Origin: Sabellastarte sp. h YS-2021
Lineage: Eukaryota; Annelida; Polychaeta; Sabellida; Sabellidae
Reading direction: 5' to 3'
NCBI GenBank assembly: GCA_964017235.1
Contig: OZ024938.1
Span: 50,442,332 to 50,506,331, forward strand
Length of the DNA: 64,000 nt
The notes beneath the pieces are model-generated. The model was not told the origin of the DNA. It searched no databases and was given only the letters and a program-made list of their open reading frames with translations. Below are positions 48,492 to 60,220 of the stretch, piece after piece. The translations under genes and the position numbers were made by a program. How positions within the stretch are numbered: position 1 is the stretch's first letter; each line of letters begins with the position of its first letter.

Positions 48492-49158
48492 CCCAGTAAA
48501 CATAGCAAACATTTATAAACGTTTTTTAAACCTATAAACGTTTTTTAAACCAAATATAAACCTAAATATTGGCAATTATTTAATATTATGGGTTTATAAA
48601 CGTTTCAGCAACATTAGTTTGGTTTATAAACGTTTATAAACGTTTATAAATAAACGTTTATACAAAAACGTTTATAAACGTTTTTACATAAACGTTTATA
48701 AACGTTTTAAACGTTTACAATGAGTCAAGAATATTTTAACCTCGCTTTCATTTAGGATGATGACATCAGCACAGCCATTTTGAGAGAAACTGGAGAAATA
48801 TTTCTGTAAGTATATATCTTGTTGTATCACTGTTGTTTGAAGCCATCATTACATTCTAAGTAGATATATAGAAGTATATAATTTGATGATATTATATACT
48901 TTTATATACCTACTTAGAATATAATGATGGCTTCAAACAACAGTGATACAGCAAGATATGCTTACAGAAATATTTCTCCAGATTTTAAACACGTGTATAA
49001 ACGTTTATAAACGTTTTCGTATAAACGTTCATAAACGTTTATGTAAAAATGTTTATATATAAATGGCAAACGTTTAGGGACCCATCATTTTAAACCTAAT
49101 CTAAACCGTTGCTAGTTAGGTTTATAAACGTTTATAAACGTTTGTAATGTTTACTGGG
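48492..49158. mobile_element. Short element with CCCAGTAAACAT ends and AAACGTTTATA repeats
   Basis: Ends CCCAGTAAACATAGCAAAC and GTTTGTAATGTTTACTGGG. Both flanks of the core consist of repeated TATAAACGTT. The core is an 87-bp-arm hairpin (48790-48876 with 48895-48981). No coding content; the target duplication is unclear. Confidence 0.82.
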
Positions 49159-50104
49159 TTTTTTGTCTATTTGTCTACCTGTTTTTGGTGTTTAGATTAC
49201 TTTAGAACTAATGAACAGATCTTTATAAAAAATTTGTGAGTAGGACCTGGTGAAAGGAAGAAATTACTAATTTTTGGGAAAGACGTGGATCATATTTTGG
49301 ATACAAAAAAATCATGAATTTTCATAGGTCCCATTTCAATGTATTTTAATGATTTTAGCTTTCTACTTCATATTTCTTCAAAAGTAATTAATAAATTTTG
49401 ATGTCAATTTGAAGTAGGAAGGGACTAGCCATGGGAAGGAGTGATTACAGTTTAGGAAAGATCCAGTTAATATTTTGGATACCAAGAAGCCTCCACAATT
49501 TCTGGAAATGCCACCATGGTGGATGTGTGTTATACTTTATAACACTTGTGAGACTGGTCACATCGAGTCGATCGTTTTGCTATCTCTGAGTGCATCTTGT
49601 GTTAAATCTGTGTTACGGTAAAATAGCGTCTTTAGTATGCATTTCCTTCATTTCTGAAAGCTGCACCTTAATTGCTTAAATGGCAGATTTGTATGAATAG
49701 AAAGACCACTTTGCTTTTTCAGTTTGGCTTTCATTCAAGCTTATATTGAGTTTCAACAAAGATTACATTCTGGTACAGAGAGCAATACCTAAACCTCTAA
49801 GATTTGAATATCTATCAAAGTTATTAGATTTTGGACCCTAGGGCAATTCCCAAATCCCCTGTTCGGACTTTATATACCAGTAGAAACTCCAATTGGACTT
49901 TCTACTAGGAGAATGTGAAATTCTACCAGATTGGACTCTCTACCATGACACATGTCGATTTAGGTCCTGGGTGTTACCCTGGAGACTCTTAAATTTGTCA
50001 CTTGGGTATGTTAATATTTTGTTCAATAAAGCAAATGCAAGGCTATTTTTTATATTTATCTATTGTTTAACATTATGTCAAGTACTTTATCGATTTTTTG
50101 TGAC

Positions 50105-50220
50105 AGGTAGTTGGAAAAGGAAGCCAGTACATTTATTTAGTCAAGGATCTATACTGTAAACTACCGACTAACGGCAAGCAACTACCAGCTGTCCCACATG
50201 AGGTCAGGCTGGGGATTTGA
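50105..50220 (-). mobile_element. SINE fragment of the 6.3/6.7-kb family
   Basis: CTACCGACTAACGGCAAGCA and CTACCAGCTGTCCCACATGA match the body of copy 2 (about 6800-6850). The tRNA-like head and the tail are missing. Confidence 0.75.
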
Positions 50221-50479
50221 AATCTGATCCGAGTCCTTTATTGGGAGCCATTAATTCAGACTGAAGCAGTTCACTGATTAGCAAATAAACATCTAGTCAA
50301 TATTGTAGGCTTATGGAGTCCATGAATTGAGGCTATCATAAAAACCATATCAGCTGAAAAACTAAGAGTAAAATTTTGCAATCTGGTTCCAATTTTTAGA
50401 GAAAATATAGTCTATGAATACATATCTTTTTGTTTTTCTGTGGTTAACTAGAGTGATCTGTTGATGATTTCAGTTTTGG

Positions 50480-50625
50480 AGTGATTAATGGTAAATAAGT
50501 TTAGCAGATAAGCCCTTGGAGCTCACGTCTGTGGTTTGTTGGTTCAAGTCCATCTCTTGGTAACATGGTGGATTCAGCCAGGACCTTTCCTGGGAAGACT
50601 TTATCTAACCTATATATTTGTTATT
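50480..50625 (+). repeat. Possible SINE remnant
   Basis: GTTGGTTCAAGTCCATCTC resembles a B box downstream of GCAGATAAGCCCTTGGAGCT. It is weak and has no tail or duplication. Confidence 0.3.
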
Positions 50626-51570
50626 TAAAGTCAAAATCTTTGATCAAAAGAAAACTTATCTAATAACCTCTGTTGCACTGTAGGCAATTTGCCTCACAAG
50701 TGGCCAAAATATGCAATACTAGGTATAATGTTGTTTGTTGTACAACCAATCTTTTCATTTATGAAGGTTAGGACAGTAATTGTGGAAAATGAGTACTAGA
50801 CGGGGTGAAAATATTCAGAAGAGTTTGCAAACAGGAATTTGTGTCCCAAGTTCTAAAAATTGATCTCTTCTACAATATAGCTGTCAAACAATCAATCTTT
50901 AGGGTATAACATTCTATCTTTTCAGTGCTATGATCTATCTTGTTCATTCTTTTCATGTAATTAATCCGAAAACGGAGCCTGGAGATACTGTCTTCAGGAA
51001 ATATTAGATGTACATGTCTGCCCTTTTTACTTGTTTTTGATGGGTAACTTTGATTAATTGTGGAAGGCATATATTATCCCACCCGGCCATTTTTAACATG
51101 GTCAGTCAGTCATAACATTCCCCTAAATTTAAAATCAGTTCTGTCGAATGGGCCAACTGCAAAAGTGGAACAGGTTTGTTAAAAGCTAGACATACTTTGC
51201 ATGCAATATTCCCAGCATGTTCTAACCTTTTCACTTGAACCTTATGTATGGTTCTGAACCCTTGAGTGGCCAGTCCCATAAAATCTTTGCCTTCCTGGTT
51301 ACCTTCAATCAGTCCAATTGTCCACTTGTATATTTGAGATGGTCAGAGAGCTGATGAACGCTTCTGTACATAGTATGTCTACAAATGTTTTCCATCCTTT
51401 GCCCCTGGTTGAAATTTTGGTTGAAATACATGTACATTGAAAACCGCGGTCGTTTGTAAATTATTTGTCTCTCGAATTGTCACCGATTAATGTTTGTCAC
51501 TATTTCGTTTTTAGTATTACCCACGTGGCATGGTTAGGAAAGTATGTTTTAAACAAAATATCTGCATATA

Positions 51571-53409
51571 TAAGCCTAATCAGCATTTCGATTCTCGCAA
51601 AGCATCACGGGAAGGTATCGGGATAAACAAAAAACGTCTGTGACAAAGAACCAGGAAGTAGGGAATATTTATTTTATGTGATTTCTGTATATATACGCAT
51701 TTATCTTATAAAAAATATAATGGAAATAGTGTAATAAATTATATAAATTAGTTCCGTGAAGAATGTTGATTTTTTGAGAGATATTTATGGCAGTTTTAAC
51801 ATAAATCCTTTATTTTCGCCCAGTTGCAGCCAAGATCTAATTGGTGTTACCAATTCGTCTTTTTTCTTTGATATTTTCAAAAAAATTTATGTAACTTAAA
51901 AATATATGATATACATCATTGGAAAGGAATTTTAGACAGCTTCTGCTCGATTTATTACATTAAAATCCATGAAGAACTGGAGAAGGAATCATAAGTTAAT
52001 TTAAAAAAAAAAAAAAAAAATTTCGCAATTTCATTCCAAATTTCTTCCCTTTTTTTTCTTGATGGACTTCTTTTACTTGTTATTTAAACAAACTGGTGGA
52101 TAATAAATAAAGTACTCATTAAATTGTTTCATATATTTATGTACTTATTTCCTAATATTTTTGTACTATTTTCCTATTATTCTTTTTTCAGCCTCATTTA
52201 TTAGCTTTATTATATATGCATTAATTTTTAGTTCCTTGTTTTTTTTTAATTTTAAGATTAAGAACATATTCATTTATGACAAGCTGCACTGATAATAAAT
52301 ATCAAAGTAAGAGTAATTATTTCACTTTTAAGGAACTCTAATCCCTGTTTTTAATTTTTTTGTCCAATTTTTAAGAAAATGGACCATGCATGTACACAAA
52401 TACCCATCTTTTGCCCACATTTTTTTATATTCTTATTTACACACACCCCAACATCGTTTCTCCTCATATTCATTCCATTAAAATCTGCCTATAAATAAAA
52501 AATAATAAAATTATTGAAACTGATTTTTTTCAACTGCATATCTCTAGTGAGCACAACATTTAATCAAAAAATTTTTAGCAAATATGTACACAACTATTTT
52601 CAACTAATTAATATATGCAACTGCTGGTGTTCTCAACAATTTCCCTAATTTATTAGTTAATACTATACTTCACATAAAAAATGTTTATGTAATACATATG
52701 TTTATAATTTAAATAATTAATAAAAATCATCTCCAAAAATAACTGTACAGGTTAAGACACCCCATTTCCCCCACCTTAATTTGCAATAATTAGAAGAATA
52801 AAAGCAATATTTTAAAGTACCTTTTCTTGGCAAATCATACTATTCTGTAGATCTATATGTATATTTTTATAAAAAAAAATTAAGCTCAGCGTATGTAGTG
52901 TACATATTATTTTATCTAAAATTTTCTGATTTCTTTGGCAAATACACAAGTATTTTCAACTACTTAACATGTACATACCAATTGCTGATGTTCTCAACCA
53001 TTTTCCAAATTTATGAGCTAATATTTTAACGTTTATTTCAAATAAAGAAAGATATCTGAAACAAAAATAGTTTTTTAACATATAAATTTAATTTAAATAA
53101 TCTATGAAAAATCATCTTCAGTAATATCTGTACATGTTGATAAGCCGTATTTTCGCCCATCTTAGAAGACTAAAAACTATATTTTAAAATATCTTTTCGT
53201 TATGACAAATCTTTGCTTTATAGATCGTTAAGTATATTTTTTATAAAAAATAAGTTTTATGTGTTTTATGCAAGAAATTATGTATTACTTACTCTTTTCT
53301 TCATGTAAAAATCACTTCCTGGTTAAGATCTACGTAGATTTGTTTATCCCGAAACGGAAGTCGGGACAATTACTTCACGCATGCGTACTCGAAATGCTGA
53401 TTAGGCTTA
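51571..53409. mobile_element. AT-rich 1.8-kb element with perfect terminal inverted repeats
   Basis: TAAGCCTAATCAGCATTTCG at the left and its exact inverse at 53389-53409. Further inward GGGATAAACAAA (51620) pairs with TTTGTTTATCCC (53339). The outer TA could be the target duplication. The interior (51700-53330) is extremely AT-rich and holds no ORF worth calling. Confidence 0.75.
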
Positions 53410-53550
53410 TAGTAAAGTAATCGTTAATAGTAATTGCTACTTGATGTATAGGTTGAATTGAAATGAATATTCGAAGCTGAAATTGAGAAATAGGCAATTT
53501 ACAGACAGTTGTAAATGTGAGTTGGATACGTATAATCCTCTATTGTCACC

Positions 53551-54603
53551 GGTCCCTCTAAACACCGTTCGGGGCTCCACACGGTACTCTCCGCACGGTA
53601 AACGTGTGGAGTATCTTTTAATAAAGATCGAGTTGTATTAAGCCCATAATTGAATTTTTGGGAGTCACTTTTATAAAGGTCGAGTTGTATAAACCCCAAA
53701 ATCGAATTTTTGGGGAGTCAATTTCATATTAATGGAGTTGTAGAAGCCCCAGATTAAACTGTAATTTTGCTTCACTTTATGTTGACTGAGTTATAGAAGC
53801 CCCAGAACATATTTGCTGGTGGATAATAAGAATATATTTAAGTGGTAATGACTTTTAAATATTAGATATAAAAGCAATGAAATTATTATTCAGTTATTCA
53901 TTATCTAATTTCACACCTCCAAAAATGTGACATGGCTTCTCAATCTAATTGCACTTCATTGCAATCGAGGCTAAACTGTTTGTGTCCACAAGTAGTCTAT
54001 GCATTCAAGTCACAATTAAATAATGACAATAGTGTTATGTTTTCCATTCTCCTTATAATATTATCAAACAATTCTATTCCAATATTCAAATTGCAATAAG
54101 TCCTCTACCATGTGTATAAATATAGCCAGAAAATGTGGGGATAATCATAACTCAAACAGATCTCTAGAGTATATGGTAAATACAAGTTTTTTCAAAGAGA
54201 TATTTATGTAAAAGTGATATAATGAAGTGCAAAGAGATTAAATGCAGGTTTAAAGCCTTAAAGATTTAGAGACAGATAACAATCAAGTTTTGATAAAATA
54301 CCTCACAATTTATCTCTTCTGATACATAAAATATTATAATAGGAATAAAGATAAATTCTGGACCTCCGAGCAATACCCTCAGCATAATCTCCATAATGTG
54401 GCAATGTACAATTTTTATAGATATGTCCAATTTTTTTAACAATTTTGCAAATATTTTACGTTTTGAAGTCTTTTGGCACTCAGTTTATTTATTTGACAGC
54501 AAATAAATGTACATACAAAACAGTTTTAATAGTGTTTAAAACTCCGCACGTTTACCGTGTGGAGATACCGTGCGGAGTCTGCACACGGTGTTTAGTGGGA
54601 CCC
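53551..54603. mobile_element. Non-autonomous DNA transposon with about 60-bp inverted repeats
   Basis: Ends are GGTCCCTCTAAACACCG and CGGTGTTTAGTGGGACCC. Target duplication ATTGTCACC is at 53542-53550 and 54604-54612. Within each terminal repeat ACTCCGCACG and CGTGCGGAGT or variants form a second palindrome. A 9-bp (or 8-bp) duplication would fit Mutator-like (or hAT). No transposase is present. Confidence 0.85.
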
Positions 54604-54717
54604 ATTGTCACCCATCATAATAAATACCATTATAAAACGGACACCTGCGCAGTCGACGAAAAGTCGTCTGAATATTTTTTTACCATTCTTGTAACAAAAA
54701 ATTAAGTGTCCCCTCAG

Positions 54718-54800
54718 ACTGGGAGGCCTGGGTTTGATTCCCAGTGTTGTGGAATGAGACATCATAGCTCAGTGACAGAGCACTCAGTCTGTTATTCTGT
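54718..54800 (+). repeat. Back-to-back tRNA-like halves
   Basis: A 3'-half-like piece (CCTGGGTTTGATTCCCAG) comes first, followed by a 5'-half-like piece (TAGCTCAGTGACAGAGCACT). The order suggests the junction of two tandem tRNA-like units, each incomplete. Confidence 0.4.
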
Positions 54801-55179
54801 TGTTAAAGTACTACAACATAAAAAATTATATATCTTTTAAAGAAAGATTGCTTCAATTGTTTAATATGTTGGGTGTTACCTTGTATTGGTATATATCTCT
54901 TACTGATGATCAAACAGTTTAAAAATACCCGTTTTTAACCCCAGCTAGCCGTATTCCATTTTGAGTGTGCCTGGACTATAATCAGGGTTTCCAACAATAT
55001 ATTAAGCAGGTTTTGGGAGCGCTTATTTGTTTTCATGTTGGTTCGATTGATCGCTGCCCGTGGATTATGTAGTAAGGACATTGGTTTGGGGTGTAGGTAT
55101 GCAACATACTGTAACAGTTTGCTCTGAGAGTCTCTCGATCTTTTTTATTATGTATTATTTTTGCTTTTTCCATCATCTG

Positions 55180-57250
55180 GCGTCCGCCATCCGTCACGCT
55201 TGGTTTCCGGTCATTTTAAGGGAAAGTATTTATCCTATCTTTACCACATTTGGTATGGGTGTTTATTGGGTTAATAGCTTATTTTCATATAGAAAAACTT
55301 AGTAAATAATCTTAACATCTTGGTTCAAGATTCTTGAATTCTTTCTGCAGAAACTACATTGGAATTCTTGTACATATTGGCATTTTTTGTACTCACAACT
55401 TTATGAAACATGAAATTAAAAATAAGTAATGTAAGCTGTTTTCCATATAGGATAATATCTGCTTTATTATATGTTCTAGTAAATGTTTCAATATGGACTA
55501 ATTTTGTTTGCTTGAAATTTGTGAAAAGTAATGTGTACTGTAATGCATTACATTTGAAAAGTAATGTAATGTAATGCATTTCTTTCCAAAATATCAAGTA
55601 ATGGTAATGTAATGTAATGCATGCAAACTCAAATGTAATGTAATGGTAATGCATTACATTTGAATGTGATTGACCCCAGGCCTGGTGAAGATAGCTCTAT
55701 AGCTAACTGATTAATAGCTACTTAGCTACTTTTGTGTACTTCTTTTTTTTCTGGGCATTTTAAGGATGAAAATTTGACATATTTTTACCAAATTTGGTAT
55801 GAGCAATAGTAAAGCTGAAATGATTATTCGTACTAGTCAATTAGTATGTTATCAAAGCACTGGTCGACGCCAATATTATGAAATCGGTTAATTGTTTTTC
55901 TGTGTATATCACCACATAGCGGATTTTACGTGATCTTTGGAACTATGAGTGTCTGGAGTTAAGACCTTAAAACGTATCAAATTAAAGCATTTTATATGTA
56001 TTTTATTTTTAAAATATCAAAATATTACCTTATTGGCCAATTTACCCAATAATCTGGTGAATTCTTTGCTTTTCAGCATCTCGCGATCCGCCATTGTTTG
56101 TTTACATCCTGAACACACACATTTTCGGTATTTCTCATGCATGCTAAACATCAGAAACAATTAATCGGTTAGTCGACGGTTTATGCAAGCGACTACCCGG
56201 CTAGCAAATTTTACTAATCATTTCAGCTCTAAGCAATAGCTAGTTCAATAACTTGCTTGGGATTGCTTTTATGATAATAGCTATATAACTGACTGAATAT
56301 TGGCTACTTGGCTACTTTGAGTAGCTTTTTTAGTTTAAGCATTTTAAAGGTAAAGTATTTCACCTATGTTCACAAAATTTGGGGTGGAGGATTATTGGAT
56401 CAGTAGCTTGCTTTGGATTGCTTTTGGTGATAATACCTTTATAGCTAAGTGAGTAATAGCTACTGTGCTATATAGCTATTGTACTGTTTTGAGTTGACTT
56501 TTTTCTGGACATTTTAATGAAACAATGTTTTCTATCCTCACAAAAATTTATATGAAGGATAATCGGGTCAATAGTTTGGCCAGGGTAGCTTTTGGTTGAT
56601 GATAGCTTTGTAGCTATCTGAGTAATATTTGCTTTGCTACTTTGAGCACTTTCACTCTTTTAAAAGAAACATATTTAACTCATCTTTATAAAATTTGGTG
56701 TGAAGGTTAATAGGGTCAATTACGTGCTTGGTATGGTTGTTGATCGTAATAGCTTTAACCTCCTGAGTAATAGCTACAGAGCAAAAAAACATAAATATGT
56801 CTATCTCCTAAACCATGTGAGATAGAGCAATTTCGTCGAAATTTTTGACCCACAGGGTATCTAAGTAATGTACTCTTGGCAATTTTCAAAAAAATTTCCT
56901 CCCCCCAAAAATGGCGGCCATTTTGAATTTGCGCCAAAAATGCCAAAACAGTAGTTTGCTTCTAACCCCTTAACCATGCGAGATAGAGTGATTTCGTCAA
57001 AATTTTCAACCCACAGGGTGTCTAAGCAATGCACTCTTGGCAATTTTCAAAAAATTTTCCTCTCCCCAAAATTGGCGGCTATTTTGAATTTTCCAATTTT
57101 CGCCAAAAATGCAAAAACACCTGAGGATATATGCAGAGTCTACTGGCAACTTTTTTACAAAAATCGCTTTCCCGCCACTTTTGGCAACCCTCTTGAATTT
57201 CTGCGCAAAAAAGCATTCATCTCGGAAACGGTGTGAGATAGAGTGATTTC
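55180..57250 (-). repeat. Inverted relatives of the 35.6-36.4 kb repeat modules
   Basis: TAGCTACTTAGCTACTTTTG, ACCAAATTTGGTATGAGCAA, AAATGGCGGCCATTTTGAAT and AGATAGAGTGATTTCGTCAA are the inverse of the phrases in intron 2 of CS. At least four GTAGCTA units and three TTTCGTC units are present. The array is interrupted by an ATTACATT-rich stretch (55305-55680) and by the hAT MITE at 55810-56231. Confidence 0.8.
55810..56231 (+). mobile_element. hAT-type MITE with 8-bp target duplication
   Basis: Terminal inverted repeats are TAAAGCTGAAATGATTA and its partner TAATCATTTCAGCTCTA. The flanking duplication AGCAATAG is at 55802-55809 and 56232-56239. An 8-bp duplication and TAGAGCTG-like tips fit hAT. 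It interrupts an older repeat module, which resumes on both sides. Confidence 0.9.
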
Positions 57251-57690
57251 GACGGGTATCTGCTGAGTCTACTGGTGGCTTTTCACAAAATCACTTTCCC
57301 GACATTTGGTGGCCATCTTGAATTTCTACGGAAAATGCAAAAATGCATTTATCTTGGGAACGAGATTTTGGCTACCACCTTGAACTTTGATGGAAATTGA
57401 AAATATCATTTATCTCAAAAACCCTCAGAGATAAAGTGATTTCGAGCAATGTTTGGACCCTTTGGGTACTAGAGACCTTAGATATAGTGCTTGTGAAAAG
57501 TTGAATTTCCAGAATTTTGTCAGCCATCTTGAATGTTGGCGGAAATTGAAAATGTTGTTTATCTCAAAAACTGTAAGGGATAGAGCAATTTCAAAGTAAT
57601 TTTTGACCATTCGGATATTAGAGATCTTTGGTATTGTTTTCACCCATGGTGTCCTGATGGGAAGGCGAGCAGGCGACGGGAAGAAGTTTA
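57250..57690 (-). repeat. Further degenerate units and junction to the next module
   Basis: Units with TTTATCTCAAAAACC, GATAGAGCAATTTC and GCCATCTTGAATTT at about 115-bp spacing, then the shared end phrase TTGTTTTCACCCATGGTGTC that also closes the 12.7-kb module. Confidence 0.55.
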
Positions 57691-58375
57691 TTCGGCCTGT
57701 ATCTCGGAAACCGCTAGGTGTATGTAGTTGATACTTGTAGGGATATTGGTTAGGGGGTGTAGATGTGCAACATCATGGTGCGACCTTGATTTGACCTTTG
57801 ACCTTGCTGTGGTGACCTTGAGTTTGAAAATCTTGTCTGGGCTATACCTCGGAAACCGTAAGGTGTAGGAAGTTGATACTTGGTAGGGACATTGGCTAGG
57901 GGGTGTAGGTGTCACCTTGACACACCATGGTGTGACCTTGATTTGACCTTGCCATAGTGACCTTGACCTATAAAATCTTGTCGGAACTATATCTGGGAAA
58001 CCGTACAGTGTAGGAGTTGGTACTTTATATGGACATTGGTTAGGGGGTGTAGGTGTGGTGTGACCTTGATTTGACCTTTGACCTTGCTGTGGTGACCTTG
58101 ACCTATAAAATCTTGTCCATGCTATATCTTAGCAACCATAAGTTTCTGGAGGTTGATATGTGGTAGGGCCATTGATTAGGTGGTGTAGGTGTGCAACATC
58201 ATTCCGTAATCTTGATTTGACCATTGACCTTGCCATAGTGACCTTGACCTATAAAATCTTGTCCGGGGTATATTTTGGAAACCGTAAGGTGCAGGAAGTT
58301 GATACTGGATATTGACATTGGCTAGGGTGTGTAGATGTAAAATATCATGGTGTGACCTTAATTTGACCTGGATAT
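57690..58375 (+). repeat. Tandem array, units about 145 bp
   Basis: About five units with AACCGTAAGGTGTAGGAAGT, GACATTGGTTAGGGGGTGTA and TGACCTTGACCTATAAAATC. It is the inverted relative of 12690-13376. Confidence 0.85.
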
Positions 58376-59204
58376 GTGGTACTATTTTATCTCTCTTATA
58401 ATTTTTTCTTGAATCTTGGTTGTTGCAACTTGGGGGTCTCTTGATAAAGATTAAGCACTGTTAAAGTCATATTAGAATTCATTAACCGTTTTACTTTTGC
58501 AACTTCCCACTGTAACGGATGGTATTGTATCAAGTGAGCTTTGGCTTTGCCCCAACTCTATATAAAAGCATGTGTTGCCACATCTGTATGTATGGGTAAT
58601 ATTCAAAACATACAAACCATAATTCAACCATACAAATTAATGTCATAATGGCAGAAGTCTTAAAGCTTCATAATTTTTAGTTTACTTCAATTGTCTTGTT
58701 TTAATACTTAATCTTTACATGCAGTTTCTTTCGGTTAGATGTTATTTTCTCTACTTAAACATTATTTGGACGCTGACACTGCTCTGAAAGTATCCCAATC
58801 TGTGTACTGTTTCACTACTTCTATATCTCATGGTGTTGAAACTATTTCCCCAGGCTTTGGAGTACAGGCATCTCTGATGCTATTGTCAATCTTATTACTT
58901 TCACCATTATATATATGCTACCTAAACTGTCTCAGTTTTAGATGTGGTATATAAAATCTAATATATATTATATTATTATATCTACTGGAGGCATCCGGTG
59001 GATACTTTGGTTTAGCGTTCACTACCCCGCTGGGCATAGAGATATTTTTGTATTAACCCTCTCAGAAGAAAACTGCACTAAATTTGCAGGAAATCTTCAT
59101 TGGGGGGTAAGATTCTCTGGGACTGAAATGGCCGCCGGGGGCATTTCTTTGAAAATTATATACCTTTTTCTACTGGCTGGTTGTCATAGGTAGAAGGCTG
59201 AATC
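58376..59204. other. Gene-free stretch
   Basis: No domain or RNA recognised. The 71-codon ORF at 58739 has no known pattern. Confidence 0.45.
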
Positions 59205-60220
59205 TCTTCATAGCTGATATGTATAACAGATATACATGCCTTCTACAACCTTACAGACATTTGACCTTGAAGCTCTTAGTTCAAGGTCATCCATTGAGTG
59301 CCAAAGTAACCCACATAGCAGACTTTAGAAGTGCCTATATCTCGCTTATTATTGGTCCTAGAGTTTTGCAATGGTGAAACCAACCTACAGGAAATAGTGT
59401 GCTGCGAATTTTCTGATGTCCGATTTGACCTTGGACCCCTACTTCCAGGTCAAACAAGGATAGCCAAACTTGAAAGTGCTTATAACTGACTTATATTGGT
59501 TCTTGAGGTTTGGGATGGTAAACCAACCAATAGGAAATCATGGGCTCGGAATGTTATGGTGTGGTCAGATTTGACCTTGGGCCCCTCCTTCAAGGTCAAA
59601 AGAGAATAGCCAAACTTAAAAAGTGTGTACAACTCACTGATTATTGGTCCTTCAGGTTTGAGATGGTAAACCAACATATAGGAAATCATGTGCTGCGAAT
59701 CTTCTGGTGTGGAAACTTTTGACCTTGGGCCCCTCCTTCAAGGTCAAATGAGGATAGCCAAACTTAAAAGTGCTTATAACTTGCATATTATTGGTTCTAT
59801 AGGTTTGGGATGGTAAACCAACCTACAGGAAATCATGGGCTAGAAATCATTTGGTGTGGTCAGATTTGACCTTGAGCCCCTTGTTCAAGGTCAAATGAGG
59901 ATAACCAAACTTAAAGGTGCTTATAACTCACTTATTGTTGATCCTAGAGGTTTGCAATGTGAAACCAACCTACAGGAAATCATGTCCTGCGAATTTTCTG
60001 AAGTTGTCAGATTTGACCTTGGGCCCCTCCTTCAAGGTCAAATGAGGATAGCCAAACTTAAAAGTGCTTATAACTCACTTTTTATTGGTTCTTGAGGTTT
60101 GGGATGGTAAACCAACATATAGGAAATCATGGGCTCGGAATCTTCTGGTGTGGACAGATTTGACCTTGGGCCCCTCCTTCAAGGTCAAAAGAGGATAGCC
60201 AAACTTATAAGGGCTTATAA
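59205..60220 (+). repeat. Tandem array, units about 147 bp
   Basis: About seven units with TTGACCTTGGGCCCCTCCTT, CAAGGTCAAATGAGGATAGC, AAAAGTGCTTATAACTCACT and GGTTTGGGATGGTAAACCAA. ORFs read through it are repeats of themselves (59540-60389) and not genes. It passes directly into the 680-bp satellite. Confidence 0.9.

Larger units (their letters stand above)
49159..51570. other. Gene-free stretch with SINE fragments
   Basis: Holds the SINE fragment at 50105-50220 and a possible one at 50480. The phrase CCAGTAGAAACTCCAATTGG at 49880 resembles CCAGTTGGAGTTTCTACCAG at 47245 in inverted form, hinting at another dispersed repeat. No gene. Confidence 0.45.

Noticed and set aside
55060-55302. 80-codon + strand ORF with hydrophobic stretch
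   Set aside because: It overlaps the repeat module that is inverted relative to 36240-36345; the hydrophobicity follows from T-rich DNA.
55325-55654. 109-codon minus-strand ORF
   Set aside because: Its N-terminal half is low-complexity translation of ATTACATT repeats (HYHYITF...), with no known family.
8555-60220. CRISPR arrays
   Set aside because: The sequence is animal nuclear DNA. The arrays have degenerate units of 46-180 bp without fixed repeats and unique spacers.
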